A DNA stretch of 64,000 bases from Bacteroidota bacterium (GTDB lineage: Bacteria; Bacteroidota; Bacteroidia; Bacteroidales; Porphyromonadaceae): assembly GCA_023395395.1 (NCBI GenBank), contig JAEWZH010000014.1, forward strand, positions 1 through 64,000. Direction: 5' to 3'. This document shows, one piece after another, positions 53,814-62,679 of this stretch (its first letter is position 1; each line of letters opens with the position of its first letter). The notes beneath the pieces were generated by a model. That model worked only from the letters and a program-made list of their open reading frames with translations, had not been told where the DNA came from and searched no databases. The translations under genes and the position numbers were made by a program.

Positions 53814-54668
53814 ATGCACCGACTGCTCGAGTATTTACGATCCAATCTCCACCTCATCTTATTTGTCATATTAGAGGTGTTGGCATTCGTATGGCTATTC
53901 AGAGAGAGCACCTATCACAATAGCGTCTTTCTGAGTAGTGCCAATAGAGCGACCGGCACGGTGATTGAATATGCCAATAAGAGCAACGAGTATATTGGTC
54001 TTCGTGATGCCAATATTGCTTTGATGGAGCGGACTGCTCAACTCGAGATGGAAAATCAGCAACTGAAGTATCAGTTGAAGCGCCTTGAGGTAGACTCACT
54101 CTCTTGGCAGAGGCTCTCGACAGATAGTGTATTACGTCCTTTTCCGTATCAATACAAAGTAGCTCAAATAGTAGGTACAACCCTCTTTGGCGGGAACAAC
54201 TTCCTGACTATTGACATGGGTTCCAATGCTGGAGTCTACAATGATATGGGGGTGCTCTCCAATCTCGGTGTCGTGGGGGTGGTCAAGACTACCGGAAAGA
54301 AATATGCCAAGGTAATTCCATTGGTCAATAGTAGCTTCAATCTCAATTGCAAACCTTCACCACAGAGTCAATTTGTCGGCACACTCGCTTGGGATGGCAA
54401 AGATATGGAGTATTCTCTACTCACCAATCTGCCCAAGCATGCTCCCTACAATATGGGCGATAGCGTAGTCACAAGCGGTTATTCTTCTATATTCCCAGAA
54501 GGACTATTTGTAGGCACTGTGGTAGGGGAAGGAGAGTCGCCAAACGACAACTTCCGCGCACTAAGGGTAAAACTTGGTGTCCCATTTTCCACCCTAAAGT
54601 ATGTCTATGTGGTACAGAATTTTGAGCGTGAAGAAAGACAAGCAATAGAGCGTACCGATGATGAATAA
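53814..54668 (+). CDS. mreC: Rod-shape determining protein MreC
   Basis: A 284-residue MreC. One transmembrane helix (about 10-30), a coiled-coil (about 60-100, Leu/Gln/Glu-rich), and the double beta-barrel domain (about 115-270, NNFLTIDMGSNAGVYNDMGV). It links MreB to PBP2. It overlaps mreD by 11 bp. No Shine-Dalgarno sequence, only the T-rich end of a hairpin before the ATG. Confidence 0.93.
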   Translation: MHRLLEYLRSNLHLILFVILEVLAFVWLFRESTYHNSVFLSSANRATGTVIEYANKSNEYIGLRDANIALMERTAQLEMENQQLKYQLKRLEVDSLSWQRLSTDSVLRPFPYQYKVAQIVGTTLFGGNNFLTIDMGSNAGVYNDMGVLSNLGVVGVVKTTGKKYAKVIPLVNSSFNLNCKPSPQSQFVGTLAWDGKDMEYSLLTNLPKHAPYNMGDSVVTSGYSSIFPEGLFVGTVVGEGESPNDNFRALRVKLGVPFSTLKYVYVVQNFEREERQAIERTDDE

Positions 54669-55185
54669 GTACTATATCAGGTTTATAGTGCAGATTATCC
54701 TGCTATTATTTCTCCAGATAGTCGTAATGAATAATATTCGACTCTTTGGATATCTCATCCCAATCATCTACTTATATCCCCTACTCTTCCTCCCCTACCA
54801 AACTCCGAGATGGCTAACAACAATATTTGCAGCAGTAGCGGGTCTTATCATGGATATGATGATGAATACGCCTGGCATCAATTTGGCAAGCGCCACGTTG
54901 GTAGGCTTCATCAGACAACCCCTGCTTTTTGCCTTAACTGAAGAGCAAGAACTAGACGACCTGTCCTCTCCTTTACGTCCCTCAATCTACACCATGAGGT
55001 TGAGCAAGTATGTATTGTATATGCTGCTTTTGGCTCTCGTGCATGTCGCCAGTGTTATGTTGCTTGAAGTATTCTCCACAAAACTCTTCATGAAGATGTT
55101 GCCCCACATACTCGGATCGACTGTCATTACCTTAATTATCTTTGTTATTTTTGAGGCTCTTTCTAAGCGCAATCACTCTGCATGA
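54658..55185 (+). CDS. mreD: Rod-shape determining protein MreD
   Basis: A 175-residue membrane protein with about five transmembrane helices and a Pro/Tyr-rich early loop (LYPLLFLPYQTPRW), the usual Bacteroidetes MreD. It overlaps mreC (11 bp) and mrdA (4 bp, ATGA). Confidence 0.88.
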   Translation: MMNKYYIRFIVQIILLLFLQIVVMNNIRLFGYLIPIIYLYPLLFLPYQTPRWLTTIFAAVAGLIMDMMMNTPGINLASATLVGFIRQPLLFALTEEQELDDLSSPLRPSIYTMRLSKYVLYMLLLALVHVASVMLLEVFSTKLFMKMLPHILGSTVITLIIFVIFEALSKRNHSA

Positions 55186-57029
55186 ATGGCCCACAAAAAA
55201 ATAAGTATGCTCATCGTCAGCACGCCTTTACCTTTGTAGTGGTGCTGATAGTGGTGATCTATACCATCCGACTATTCAATATACAAGTATTATCTCCCGA
55301 ATATCGTATCGCCGCAGAGGACATTGCGTTTTATCAAAAGACACTGTACCCATCTCGAGGCATGATTTATGACCACAATGGGAAGTTGGTTGTATTTAAC
55401 AATGCTACTGCCGATGTCCATATCATCTCCCGAGAAGTGGAGCCTTTTGACACACTTGAGTTTTGCAAAATACTCAACATCCAGCCCCAAGAACTTGCAG
55501 ACAGATTTGCGCAAGTACGCAATCGCAAGATCAATCGTGGTTACTCTCCTTTTACCCCCCAACTACTTATATCCCAAGTGAGCGAGGAGGAAGCTGGACT
55601 TCTCGAGGAGAAGCTCTACAAGTTTCCCGGCTTCTATGTGGTCCACCGTACCATCCGTGACTACAACTATCCCTCTGCGGGTCTCGTATTGGGGTATATG
55701 GGGGAAGTTAGCCCACGTGATATTGAGCGTGACCCCTACTATATCCCAGGAGAGTATATTGGCAAGAGTGGGCTAGAATATAGCTATGAACGCTTCCTTC
55801 GTGGAGAAAAGGGTAAGGAGATTTACGTCCGCGATGCTCACGGAAGAGTCAAAGGGAGGCGAGATAATAGCGAACTGGAGGAGGAACTCATCTCTGGGCA
55901 CGATCTCAAACTAGCGATAGACATTGAGTTGCAGATGTATGGTGAGCGACTAATGGCAGGGAAAAGGGGTGCCATCGTAATGATAGAGCCTAAGACCGGC
56001 GAAGTACGTGCGCTCGTATCCTCACCTCACTACGACCCCAAGCTCCTAGTCGGGCGTGATAGGGGCAAGAATTTCAAAGCCCTTGAGAGTAATCCTCAGA
56101 TACCGCTCTTCAATAGAGCCATCATGGGCACCTATCCACCGGGCTCTACCTTTAAGCTCGCACAGTCTGCCGCTTTTTTGCAAGAGGGTGCGATCAATAT
56201 TGGGCAATCCTATCCTTGCAATCACGGTTATCCTGTCCTAAGGGGCAAACCCGCCTGCCACGGTCATCCAAGTCCCATCTCTTTGATCCCAGCTATCGCC
56301 ACTTCTTGCAATTCCTTCTTTTGTTACGGACTTCGCAATTTTATCGATGACCGCAGCCGATACGCTACTACCGCAGAGGCATTCGAGGCGTGGAAAGGCT
56401 ATATGGTCAAAATGGGATTTGGCTACACCTTAGGGCTGGACCTACCAGGAGAGAAGCGAGGCTTCATACCCAATGCCGAACTCTACAATAAAATATATGG
56501 CAAGGGGCAGTGGCGCTCTTCTACTATTATCTCTATCTCCATAGGACAGGGCGAAATACTCGCAACTCCGCTTCAAATCGCTAATCTTGGAGCACTTATC
56601 GCCAACAAAGGTCACTATTATACCCCACATCTTGTAAGTGAAATAGTGGGATTGCCCTCCGATAGCCTCTATGTAGAGCGTCATGAGACTGGTATTGATC
56701 CTATCTATTTCGATTATATAGCCCAAGGTATGAGAGGTGCCGTCACCGGTGGCACTTGTCGCAGTGCAAATCTTCCAGACATCGCTGTTTGTGGCAAGAC
56801 GGGTACAGCTGAAAATGTACACGGCAAGGATCACTCTCTATTCCTCGGCTATGCTCCCCAGGAAGCACCGGAAATAGTGGTCTCTGTGATCATCGAAAAT
56901 GGTGGATTTGGAGCCACATACGCCGTACCTATCGGGCGACTGATGATTGATTTCTACCTAAATAATCATCAGATTAGTCCAAGTTCACAAATATACGAGA
57001 CTGCAATGCTCAATAGCGTGATATACTGA
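55182..57029 (+). CDS. mrdA: Penicillin-binding protein 2 (peptidoglycan transpeptidase)
   Basis: A 615-residue class B PBP. One N-terminal transmembrane segment (about 12-32), PBP dimer domain (about 50-230), and transpeptidase domain with Ser322 of the STFK motif (322-325), SCN in ATSCNSFF, and KTG in CGKTGTAEN. It cross-links peptidoglycan for cell elongation with RodA. Its stop and the rodA start share TGATG. Confidence 0.95.
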   Translation: MNGPQKNKYAHRQHAFTFVVVLIVVIYTIRLFNIQVLSPEYRIAAEDIAFYQKTLYPSRGMIYDHNGKLVVFNNATADVHIISREVEPFDTLEFCKILNIQPQELADRFAQVRNRKINRGYSPFTPQLLISQVSEEEAGLLEEKLYKFPGFYVVHRTIRDYNYPSAGLVLGYMGEVSPRDIERDPYYIPGEYIGKSGLEYSYERFLRGEKGKEIYVRDAHGRVKGRRDNSELEEELISGHDLKLAIDIELQMYGERLMAGKRGAIVMIEPKTGEVRALVSSPHYDPKLLVGRDRGKNFKALESNPQIPLFNRAIMGTYPPGSTFKLAQSAAFLQEGAINIGQSYPCNHGYPVLRGKPACHGHPSPISLIPAIATSCNSFFCYGLRNFIDDRSRYATTAEAFEAWKGYMVKMGFGYTLGLDLPGEKRGFIPNAELYNKIYGKGQWRSSTIISISIGQGEILATPLQIANLGALIANKGHYYTPHLVSEIVGLPSDSLYVERHETGIDPIYFDYIAQGMRGAVTGGTCRSANLPDIAVCGKTGTAENVHGKDHSLFLGYAPQEAPEIVVSVIIENGGFGATYAVPIGRLMIDFYLNNHQISPSSQIYETAMLNSVIY

Positions 57030-58504
57030 TGACGAAGTATTCCGAACATAATAAAAGCCCTAAGCCACTTCAAGGGGTAGACCTCCCTATCATTTTCCTA
57101 TACCTCATAATGATTGCGATTGGATGGTTTACCATCTACGCTGCGGGGTATGACCCAGATTTACTTGGAGAGTCACTCGTCATAGACGGACGCCCTAAGT
57201 CCCAACTTCTTTGGATGGGTATCAGTTTTATCGTAGCACTGGTGATACTACTGGTGGAGCCCCGATTTATTCGCAATTCCTCATCGCTACTTTATGGTAC
57301 TACCATACTAATATTGATTGCAACGATATTCCTAGCACCCAATATCAAAGGTTCACACTCATGGCTAGTCATCACTGAGACGATACGTATCCAGCCAGCA
57401 GAGTTTGCCAAAGTGACCACCGCCATGATGCTGGCTATGTGGTGCTCACGCTACGACTACGACATCAAAAAGCCCCGAGAATTATTAGTAGCTCTTTTGA
57501 TCTTCCTACTCCCTATTTTCATCATTATCTTACAGAGTGAGACAGGTTCTGCTCTAGTATTCCTTGCCTTCATCTTGGTACTCTACCGTGAAGGGCTCAC
57601 TAGTGCAGTCCCTTTTTTTGGCATATTGCTCATCACCCTATTTGTAGTGACCCTCCGATTTAACCCAGTGACATGGGGCATCACGCCTGCTGGACACTTA
57701 CTAACCTACCTGATTGTCTATATCTCCACAGTGTTAGCTATCAAGGGATACAGCCATATTTATTATCGGCACCTACTTCCTGCGCTCCTTATATTGCCGG
57801 GAGCATTGCTCATAGCTGCGCTGGTCAATTTCTTTATGCCGGTTAATTATGCTTATCCTGCGTTCATTGCACTAATAGCCCTACTCTTAGTCACTATAGT
57901 ACAAGGAATACAACACAAGGGGAAGTGCCTCATCCCCATAGCCGTAGTAGCCGTCATCACTTTGGTACTCACAGCAGGTGTTGAGTATTTCTTTGACGAA
58001 GTCTTACAAGCGCACCAACAAACCCGTATCCTAGTATCCCTAGGACTAAAAGATGACCCTTCAGGTGCTGGGTACAACGTCCGCCAGAGTTTGATTGCCA
58101 TAGGTTCAGGTGGCCCCACAGGAAAAGGATTTCTCCAAGGGACACAGACCAAACTTTCCTTTGTCCCTGAGCAAGATACCGACTTCATCTTTTGCACCAT
58201 AGGAGAAGAGCAAGGCTTTATTGGGAGTATAGTGTTGCTATCCCTCTTTACAGCTCTCATCCTAAGGGTTATTTATATCTCAGAACGACAAGTCGATGCC
58301 TACGTACGTATCTATGGCTATAGCGTCGCGAGCATACTACTCTTCCACCTGATTATCAATATCGGTATGGTGATTGGATTGGTACCAGTGATCGGAATTC
58401 CACTTCCATTCATAAGCTATGGAGGGTCTTCCCTACTCAGTTTCACTATACTCCTCTTTACCCTACTTCGGCTCGATAGTCGCAATAGAGACTACAATAT
58501 ATGA
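57029..58504 (+). CDS. rodA: RodA peptidoglycan glycosyltransferase (SEDS)
   Basis: A 491-residue SEDS protein with about ten or more transmembrane helices. It has the SEDS segments QPAEFAKV and, near the C-terminus, IPLPFISYGGSS. It is more than 100 residues longer than E. coli RodA, with extra hydrophobic segments around residues 210-310, which is usual for Bacteroidetes RodA. It polymerises lipid II with PBP2. The 22-bp array E begins 10 bp after its stop codon. Confidence 0.94.
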   Translation: MTKYSEHNKSPKPLQGVDLPIIFLYLIMIAIGWFTIYAAGYDPDLLGESLVIDGRPKSQLLWMGISFIVALVILLVEPRFIRNSSSLLYGTTILILIATIFLAPNIKGSHSWLVITETIRIQPAEFAKVTTAMMLAMWCSRYDYDIKKPRELLVALLIFLLPIFIIILQSETGSALVFLAFILVLYREGLTSAVPFFGILLITLFVVTLRFNPVTWGITPAGHLLTYLIVYISTVLAIKGYSHIYYRHLLPALLILPGALLIAALVNFFMPVNYAYPAFIALIALLLVTIVQGIQHKGKCLIPIAVVAVITLVLTAGVEYFFDEVLQAHQQTRILVSLGLKDDPSGAGYNVRQSLIAIGSGGPTGKGFLQGTQTKLSFVPEQDTDFIFCTIGEEQGFIGSIVLLSLFTALILRVIYISERQVDAYVRIYGYSVASILLFHLIINIGMVIGLVPVIGIPLPFISYGGSSLLSFTILLFTLLRLDSRNRDYNI

Positions 58505-58513
58505 TAAAATATT

Positions 58514-58645
58514 GTCTCTCAGTAGAGAGAAAAAAGTCTCTCGGTGGAGAGAAAAAAGTCTCTCGGTAGAGAGAAAAAAGTCTCTCAGTAGAGAGAAAAA
58601 AGTCTCTCGGTAGAGAGAAAAAAGTCTCTCGGTAGAGAGAAAATC
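58514..58645. repeat. 22-bp palindromic tandem array E
   Basis: Six units of exactly 22 bp start at 58514, 58536, 58558, 58580, 58602 and 58624. The core is CTCTCGGTAGAGAG (or AGTA in two units, GGTG in one) with an A-rich spacer. I see none of the end sequences of the other arrays. The short ORFs that run through this array on both strands only reflect the repeat. From 58646 to the tRNA-Phe promoter at 58758 nothing else is seen. Confidence 0.9.
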
Positions 58646-58757
58646 GATAAGCGATAGAGAACATTTTAAAAATTCATATACAACTGATATTTAGGCTGCT
58701 AATGCAGAAAATACTCATTAAAGGCAACACCATAGGTCAAATAGAGGGTCCGGATGT

Positions 58758-58787
58758 TTGGTAATTAGAAATTTTATGGTATCTTTG
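58758..58787 (+). promoter_or_regulatory. tRNA-Phe promoter
   Basis: TTG at 58758-58760 and TATCTTTG at 58780-58787, 19 nt apart, about 42 nt before the tRNA. Confidence 0.8.
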
Positions 58788-58829
58788 CGGAGCAAATCTG
58801 AAACACAGTAAGAGAGATGCACAAAAGAG

Positions 58830-58902
58830 GGTGCCATAGCTCAGTTGGTAGAGCAAAGGACTGAAAATCCTTGTGTCCCCGGTTCGATTCCTGGTGGCAC
58901 CA
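58830..58902 (+). tRNA. tRNA-Phe (anticodon GAA)
   Basis: 73 nt cloverleaf. Acceptor GGTGCCA/TGGCACC, D-stem GCTC/GAGC, anticodon stem AAGGA/TCCTT with loop CTGAAAA (anticodon GAA), and a T-arm with TTCGATT loop. Discriminator A; CCA not encoded. Confidence 0.97.
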
Positions 58903-58914
58903 CTCCCTCCCCCC

Positions 58915-58960
58915 GAAGGCTCGTTGATCTTCAATACTTGAAGACACGAGCCTTCATTTT
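58915..58960 (+). terminator. Terminator after tRNA-Phe
   Basis: GAAGGCTCGT (58915-58924) pairs with ACGAGCCTTC (58946-58955), with an inner TCTTCAA/TTGAAGA stem, followed by ATTTTG. Confidence 0.85.
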
Positions 58961-59087
58961 GTATACATAGATCCGCCATTATTCATTATCGCTCACCTAT
59001 CCCAACTTGATTTACATATCTCTTTTGAAAACCCAATAGACTTTTAATAGTTATTACCTTTTCCAGCCCTGTTCAAAAGCTCGCAAA

Positions 59088-59119
59088 TTGAGACAGTTTG
59101 ACTTTTTTCCTTATATTTG
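59088..59119 (+). promoter_or_regulatory. Promoter of the outer-membrane protein gene
   Basis: TTG at 59088-59090 and TATATTTG at 59112-59119, 21 nt apart; leader about 35 nt. Confidence 0.7.
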
Positions 59120-59160
59120 CAGGTGATTTCTATCAAGAATAATAGATAAGTATAATTCGT

Positions 59161-60480
59161 ATGCATAAAAATAGGAGGAGACTACTGACACTGGTTCTCT
59201 CAGTGGTAGCACTACTGGGAGGAGAGGGTGGATTCCAAGCTATGGCACAGGGGGTAGAGTCTACCCCTCTTACTAGGCTTGGTTACGGTAATCTATCTAC
59301 CCCTTCACCAGTCGCATGGCGAGGGATGGGTGGTGTAGGTATAGGTATGAGCAGTCCAAAAGTAATCAATCTGCAGAACCCCGCTGCATACGGTGCCACA
59401 GACTCTCTCTCTTTCGTCATGGACATAGGGGCATCCGCTATCTGGGGGCATTATACAGACCAAACTGGTTCCAAGAATGCCCTACTAGGTGGACTAGATT
59501 ACCTCGCATTACAATTTCCTCTTTACAAAGATAGGATTGCACTAAGCGCAGGGATTGTTCCTTTCTCAAGTGTAGGCTATAGCTTAGTCAGTGATGTCAC
59601 AATTGATGGCAGAGAAAATGCCAATCTAATGCGTCAGACCTTTACAGGAAAGGGCTCTCTACAGTCGTTTTACCTTGGTCTAGGGAGCAGAATCATCGGA
59701 GGTCTATATCTTGGTGCCAATGTAAAGTATCACTTCGGAAGACTCACTCATACAGTCCACCTACAGCCAAGTGCACAGACTTTGTCTCAAGACTTCCAAA
59801 GTTACAGCATACGTCTTGATGACTGGGGAGCAGACTTAGGATTACAGTATAAGTTCGATCTCCCGACCAAGCTCAAAGATCAAGTGACCATCGGTCTTAC
59901 CTATTCACCCCAGCTAAGGCTCCGTCCAGAGCTTATCAACTTCGTCAATCGCAACTACGGTTCGACAAATAAGCCAGACATTTCTAGTGATACACTTAGT
60001 TTTACCTCCGCAATGCCACATAAGATCGGTGCCGGTATCTCGTGGGATATCCCAGAAAAGATGACACTCGCCGCAGACTTTGAGGCACAGCTTTGGGGCG
60101 GGAAAGGGGTTACAAATCCTTTTGTAAGCGATGGCGTGACCCTGATGAATAGCTACAGAGGTGCGCTTGGTGTGCAGATTACACCCAACACTTATTCACG
60201 CAAGTACTACAATAGAATGTACTACCGTGCAGGGTTGAATTACAAGAGCTCTTACCTCAGTATTCCTAGTGTGGGGCAGTTACAAACGATTGGTGCGACA
60301 TTGGGTGTCGGTATGCCTGTCAATATGTTTAGTAGCGATAGGTCTTCACTCCTCAATATCACCCTAGAATACAACCGAGGTTTTTCGACTGTACAAAAGA
60401 ACTTCTCACAAGATATGCTCAAGCTATCTATCGGCCTAAACTTCAATGAAACTTGGTTTAGAAAGCTAAAAATCTATTAA
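59161..60480 (+). CDS. Outer-membrane beta-barrel protein (FadL/PorV-like)
   Basis: A 439-residue protein with signal peptide (about 1-29, cleavage after AMA). It has an N-terminal stretch with Asn-Pro-Ala (LQNPAAYGATDSLSF), many alternating amphipathic strands, and ends in a Phe/Tyr-rich last strand (KLKIY), as expected for an outer-membrane barrel of the FadL/PorV-like type. Substrate unknown. Followed by a TPR protein and lptC on the same strand, in an order seen in other Porphyromonas (as I recall). Confidence 0.78.
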   Translation: MHKNRRRLLTLVLSVVALLGGEGGFQAMAQGVESTPLTRLGYGNLSTPSPVAWRGMGGVGIGMSSPKVINLQNPAAYGATDSLSFVMDIGASAIWGHYTDQTGSKNALLGGLDYLALQFPLYKDRIALSAGIVPFSSVGYSLVSDVTIDGRENANLMRQTFTGKGSLQSFYLGLGSRIIGGLYLGANVKYHFGRLTHTVHLQPSAQTLSQDFQSYSIRLDDWGADLGLQYKFDLPTKLKDQVTIGLTYSPQLRLRPELINFVNRNYGSTNKPDISSDTLSFTSAMPHKIGAGISWDIPEKMTLAADFEAQLWGGKGVTNPFVSDGVTLMNSYRGALGVQITPNTYSRKYYNRMYYRAGLNYKSSYLSIPSVGQLQTIGATLGVGMPVNMFSSDRSSLLNITLEYNRGFSTVQKNFSQDMLKLSIGLNFNETWFRKLKIY

Positions 60481-60578
60481 GAGACTAAACCGGCCACTAC
60501 TAATGTAATCAAAGAAATGCAAAGCCCTTTAATGGTGGTCGCAACGATAGGAAATAAATAATTAAAAAGAATAAGACA

Positions 60579-61955
60579 ATGAAGAAAGGACTATTACTAC
60601 TATCGGCTCTCATGGTGAGCTTGTTCTCACTAGTACAGGTGAGCGCACAGACAGGAGTGGCATCGGGCACTCCATTCGGGCACGGCAATGATAGTATTCA
60701 ATGCCGTAGGAATATCACCTTCTACAAGACCTACCATCAGAGTCAGAACTTCAAGGATGCTTATGACTTCTGGAAGAAAGTCTATGACAATTGTCCAGGG
60801 GCAAGCAAGGACACCTACATCATCGGGAAGGAACTTCTCAATTGGAAGGTAGATCAAGCTCAGAGTGATGCTGAAAAGATCCAATTCGTAGATCAGCTCA
60901 TGGAGATGTATGATACCCGTATCAAGTACTTTGGCGACGATGAAAATGCGGGTAAGGACTTTATCCTCGGGGATAAGGTATCTGATTACATGCGCCACAT
61001 GGGCAATGCGACAGACTATAATAAAATTTATAGCTGGCTTGCACCAGTAGTAAAGGAGTTGGGAGCCAATACCGACCCACTTGCGCTGTCACAGTTTGCT
61101 TACGCATCTATGGCTAAGATGTTTATGGATCCTAGCCTTAAGGAGCAGTATGTAAACGAACATCTTATGGTAGATAGTTATTACGACCAGAAGATTAAGG
61201 AATATCAAGCATCAGGTAACGAAAAGGCTGTTGCTGCTTACCAAGGATACAAGGAGAATGGTCAGGCAATGTTTGCCCAAAGCGGTGCAGCCAGCTGTGA
61301 CGTGATGGAAGAGGTATATGGTCCTCAGGTAGAGTCTAAGAAGAGCGATAAGGAGTGGCTATCAAAGACGGTAGCACTACTACAGTCTGTAGGTTGTGTT
61401 GAGAGTGATGTTTACTTCGCAATGTCAGAGCATCTATTCAACCTAGAGCCTACTCCAGATGCAGCTACTGGTATTGCCAATAAGGCATATAAAGAGGGCA
61501 ACTTCAACCGTGCTCGTGAATACTACGAGAAGGCAATCGATCTTAGCTCAGACAACTCTAAGAAGGGTGAGATTTACTACATGCTAGCAGTGATGAGTCA
61601 GAAGCAAGGTAGCTTTGCTTCAGCTCGCAACTATGCCAACCAAGCGTTGAATCTAAAGAGCAACTTCGGAGCACCTATGATTCTCATCGCTAATATGTAC
61701 GCGGCGTCAGCAAAAAGCATCTATCCAGATGATCCGATCAAGCAGAGGATTGTGTACTGTCTAGTAGTAGATAAGGCACAGCGTGCCAAGGCAATTGATG
61801 GTAGTGTAGCTGCTCAAGCAAACGACCTAATCCACTCTTACTCCCAGCACTTCCCTGCAAAAGAGGATGTGTTTATGCACCCAGACCTGAATGAGGGTGC
61901 TTCTTTCACTGTCGGTGGATGGATTGGAGAGACTACTACTATCCGTACAAAGTAA
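60579..61955 (+). CDS. Secreted tetratricopeptide repeat protein
   Basis: A 458-residue protein with a signal peptide (about 1-23, ending SAQ). It is alpha-helical throughout, and clear TPR units lie at about 305-375 (YKEGNFNRAREYYEKAIDL, KQGSFASARNYANQAL). Few cysteines. Function unknown; probably periplasmic or outer-membrane associated, and a scaffold for the protein upstream or for LPS transport. It ends 38 bp before lptC. Confidence 0.8.
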   Translation: MKKGLLLLSALMVSLFSLVQVSAQTGVASGTPFGHGNDSIQCRRNITFYKTYHQSQNFKDAYDFWKKVYDNCPGASKDTYIIGKELLNWKVDQAQSDAEKIQFVDQLMEMYDTRIKYFGDDENAGKDFILGDKVSDYMRHMGNATDYNKIYSWLAPVVKELGANTDPLALSQFAYASMAKMFMDPSLKEQYVNEHLMVDSYYDQKIKEYQASGNEKAVAAYQGYKENGQAMFAQSGAASCDVMEEVYGPQVESKKSDKEWLSKTVALLQSVGCVESDVYFAMSEHLFNLEPTPDAATGIANKAYKEGNFNRAREYYEKAIDLSSDNSKKGEIYYMLAVMSQKQGSFASARNYANQALNLKSNFGAPMILIANMYAASAKSIYPDDPIKQRIVYCLVVDKAQRAKAIDGSVAAQANDLIHSYSQHFPAKEDVFMHPDLNEGASFTVGGWIGETTTIRTK

Positions 61956-61993
61956 GATACTTAACCACTCTTTACCCCAAGTGGGTGAAGGAT

Positions 61994-62674
61994 ATGAGTG
62001 ATAAATCATCACAACATAGAATAAGTAAGATACTAGCACAGCCCGTAATATGGGTCTGTGCTGGTATCTTTTTGTATATCACAGCTTCTCTATCAGCATG
62101 TGGAAGCAAGAGAAGCGATACTATTCTATCGGATATAGACTCTCTACCCTATACCTCCCTCACGCGAGATGTCTCCTCTCTAATATCCGATAGCGGCATT
62201 ACAAGATATAAGCTCGAGGCGCCTATCTGGTACACTTACGATCAGCCAGAGGCTTTTTGGTATTTCCCGGAAGGTATGTATGTAGAGCAATTTGATACCC
62301 TTTACACCACCCAAGCTTCTATCAAGGCAGATACCGCCTACTATTATCAGTCAAAAAGACTTTGGCAACTCGTCGGCAACGTAGAAGTACTCAATAGAGA
62401 GGGTGGACGCTTTTTTGGCAATTCCCTCTTTTGGGATGAGCAGATCCAAGAGGTCTATTCGTACGAACACACACTCATCATACCAGAGCCTGGACAGCTC
62501 ATTGAGAGCAAGTATGGCTTTCGTAGCAATCAATCCATGACACGTTACGAGCTCTACTCCTCCTATGGACACGTAGATGTGGAGGACAAGCCTATTACAC
62601 CAACCGACTCCACATCCACTGCAATCAGTGCTGCTCCGGCCACGCTCACTATTGCACCCTCCTCTGCCCAATAA
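61994..62674 (+). CDS. lptC: LPS export protein LptC
   Basis: A 226-residue LptC-type protein counted from the ATG at 61994 (MSDKSSQHRISK) after GTGAAGGAT; the frame is open back to 61919 but that part overlaps the TPR gene. N-terminal membrane segment or lipobox region (LSACG near residue 37), then the beta-jellyroll (about 70-205, with ITRYKLEAPIWYTYD, AWYFP-like WYFPEG and TAYYYQSKRLWQLVGNV). The C-terminal tail is Thr/Ser/Ala-rich. It passes LPS from LptFG to LptA. Confidence 0.88.
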   Translation: MSDKSSQHRISKILAQPVIWVCAGIFLYITASLSACGSKRSDTILSDIDSLPYTSLTRDVSSLISDSGITRYKLEAPIWYTYDQPEAFWYFPEGMYVEQFDTLYTTQASIKADTAYYYQSKRLWQLVGNVEVLNREGGRFFGNSLFWDEQIQEVYSYEHTLIIPEPGQLIESKYGFRSNQSMTRYELYSSYGHVDVEDKPITPTDSTSTAISAAPATLTIAPSSAQ

Positions 62675-62679
62675 CCCTT

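Noticed and set aside
58419..58664. Small ORFs through the 58.5-kb array on both strands
   Set aside because: Their proteins are simple translations of the repeat (Ser/Arg/Glu/Lys periodic) without a start signal or conserved feature.
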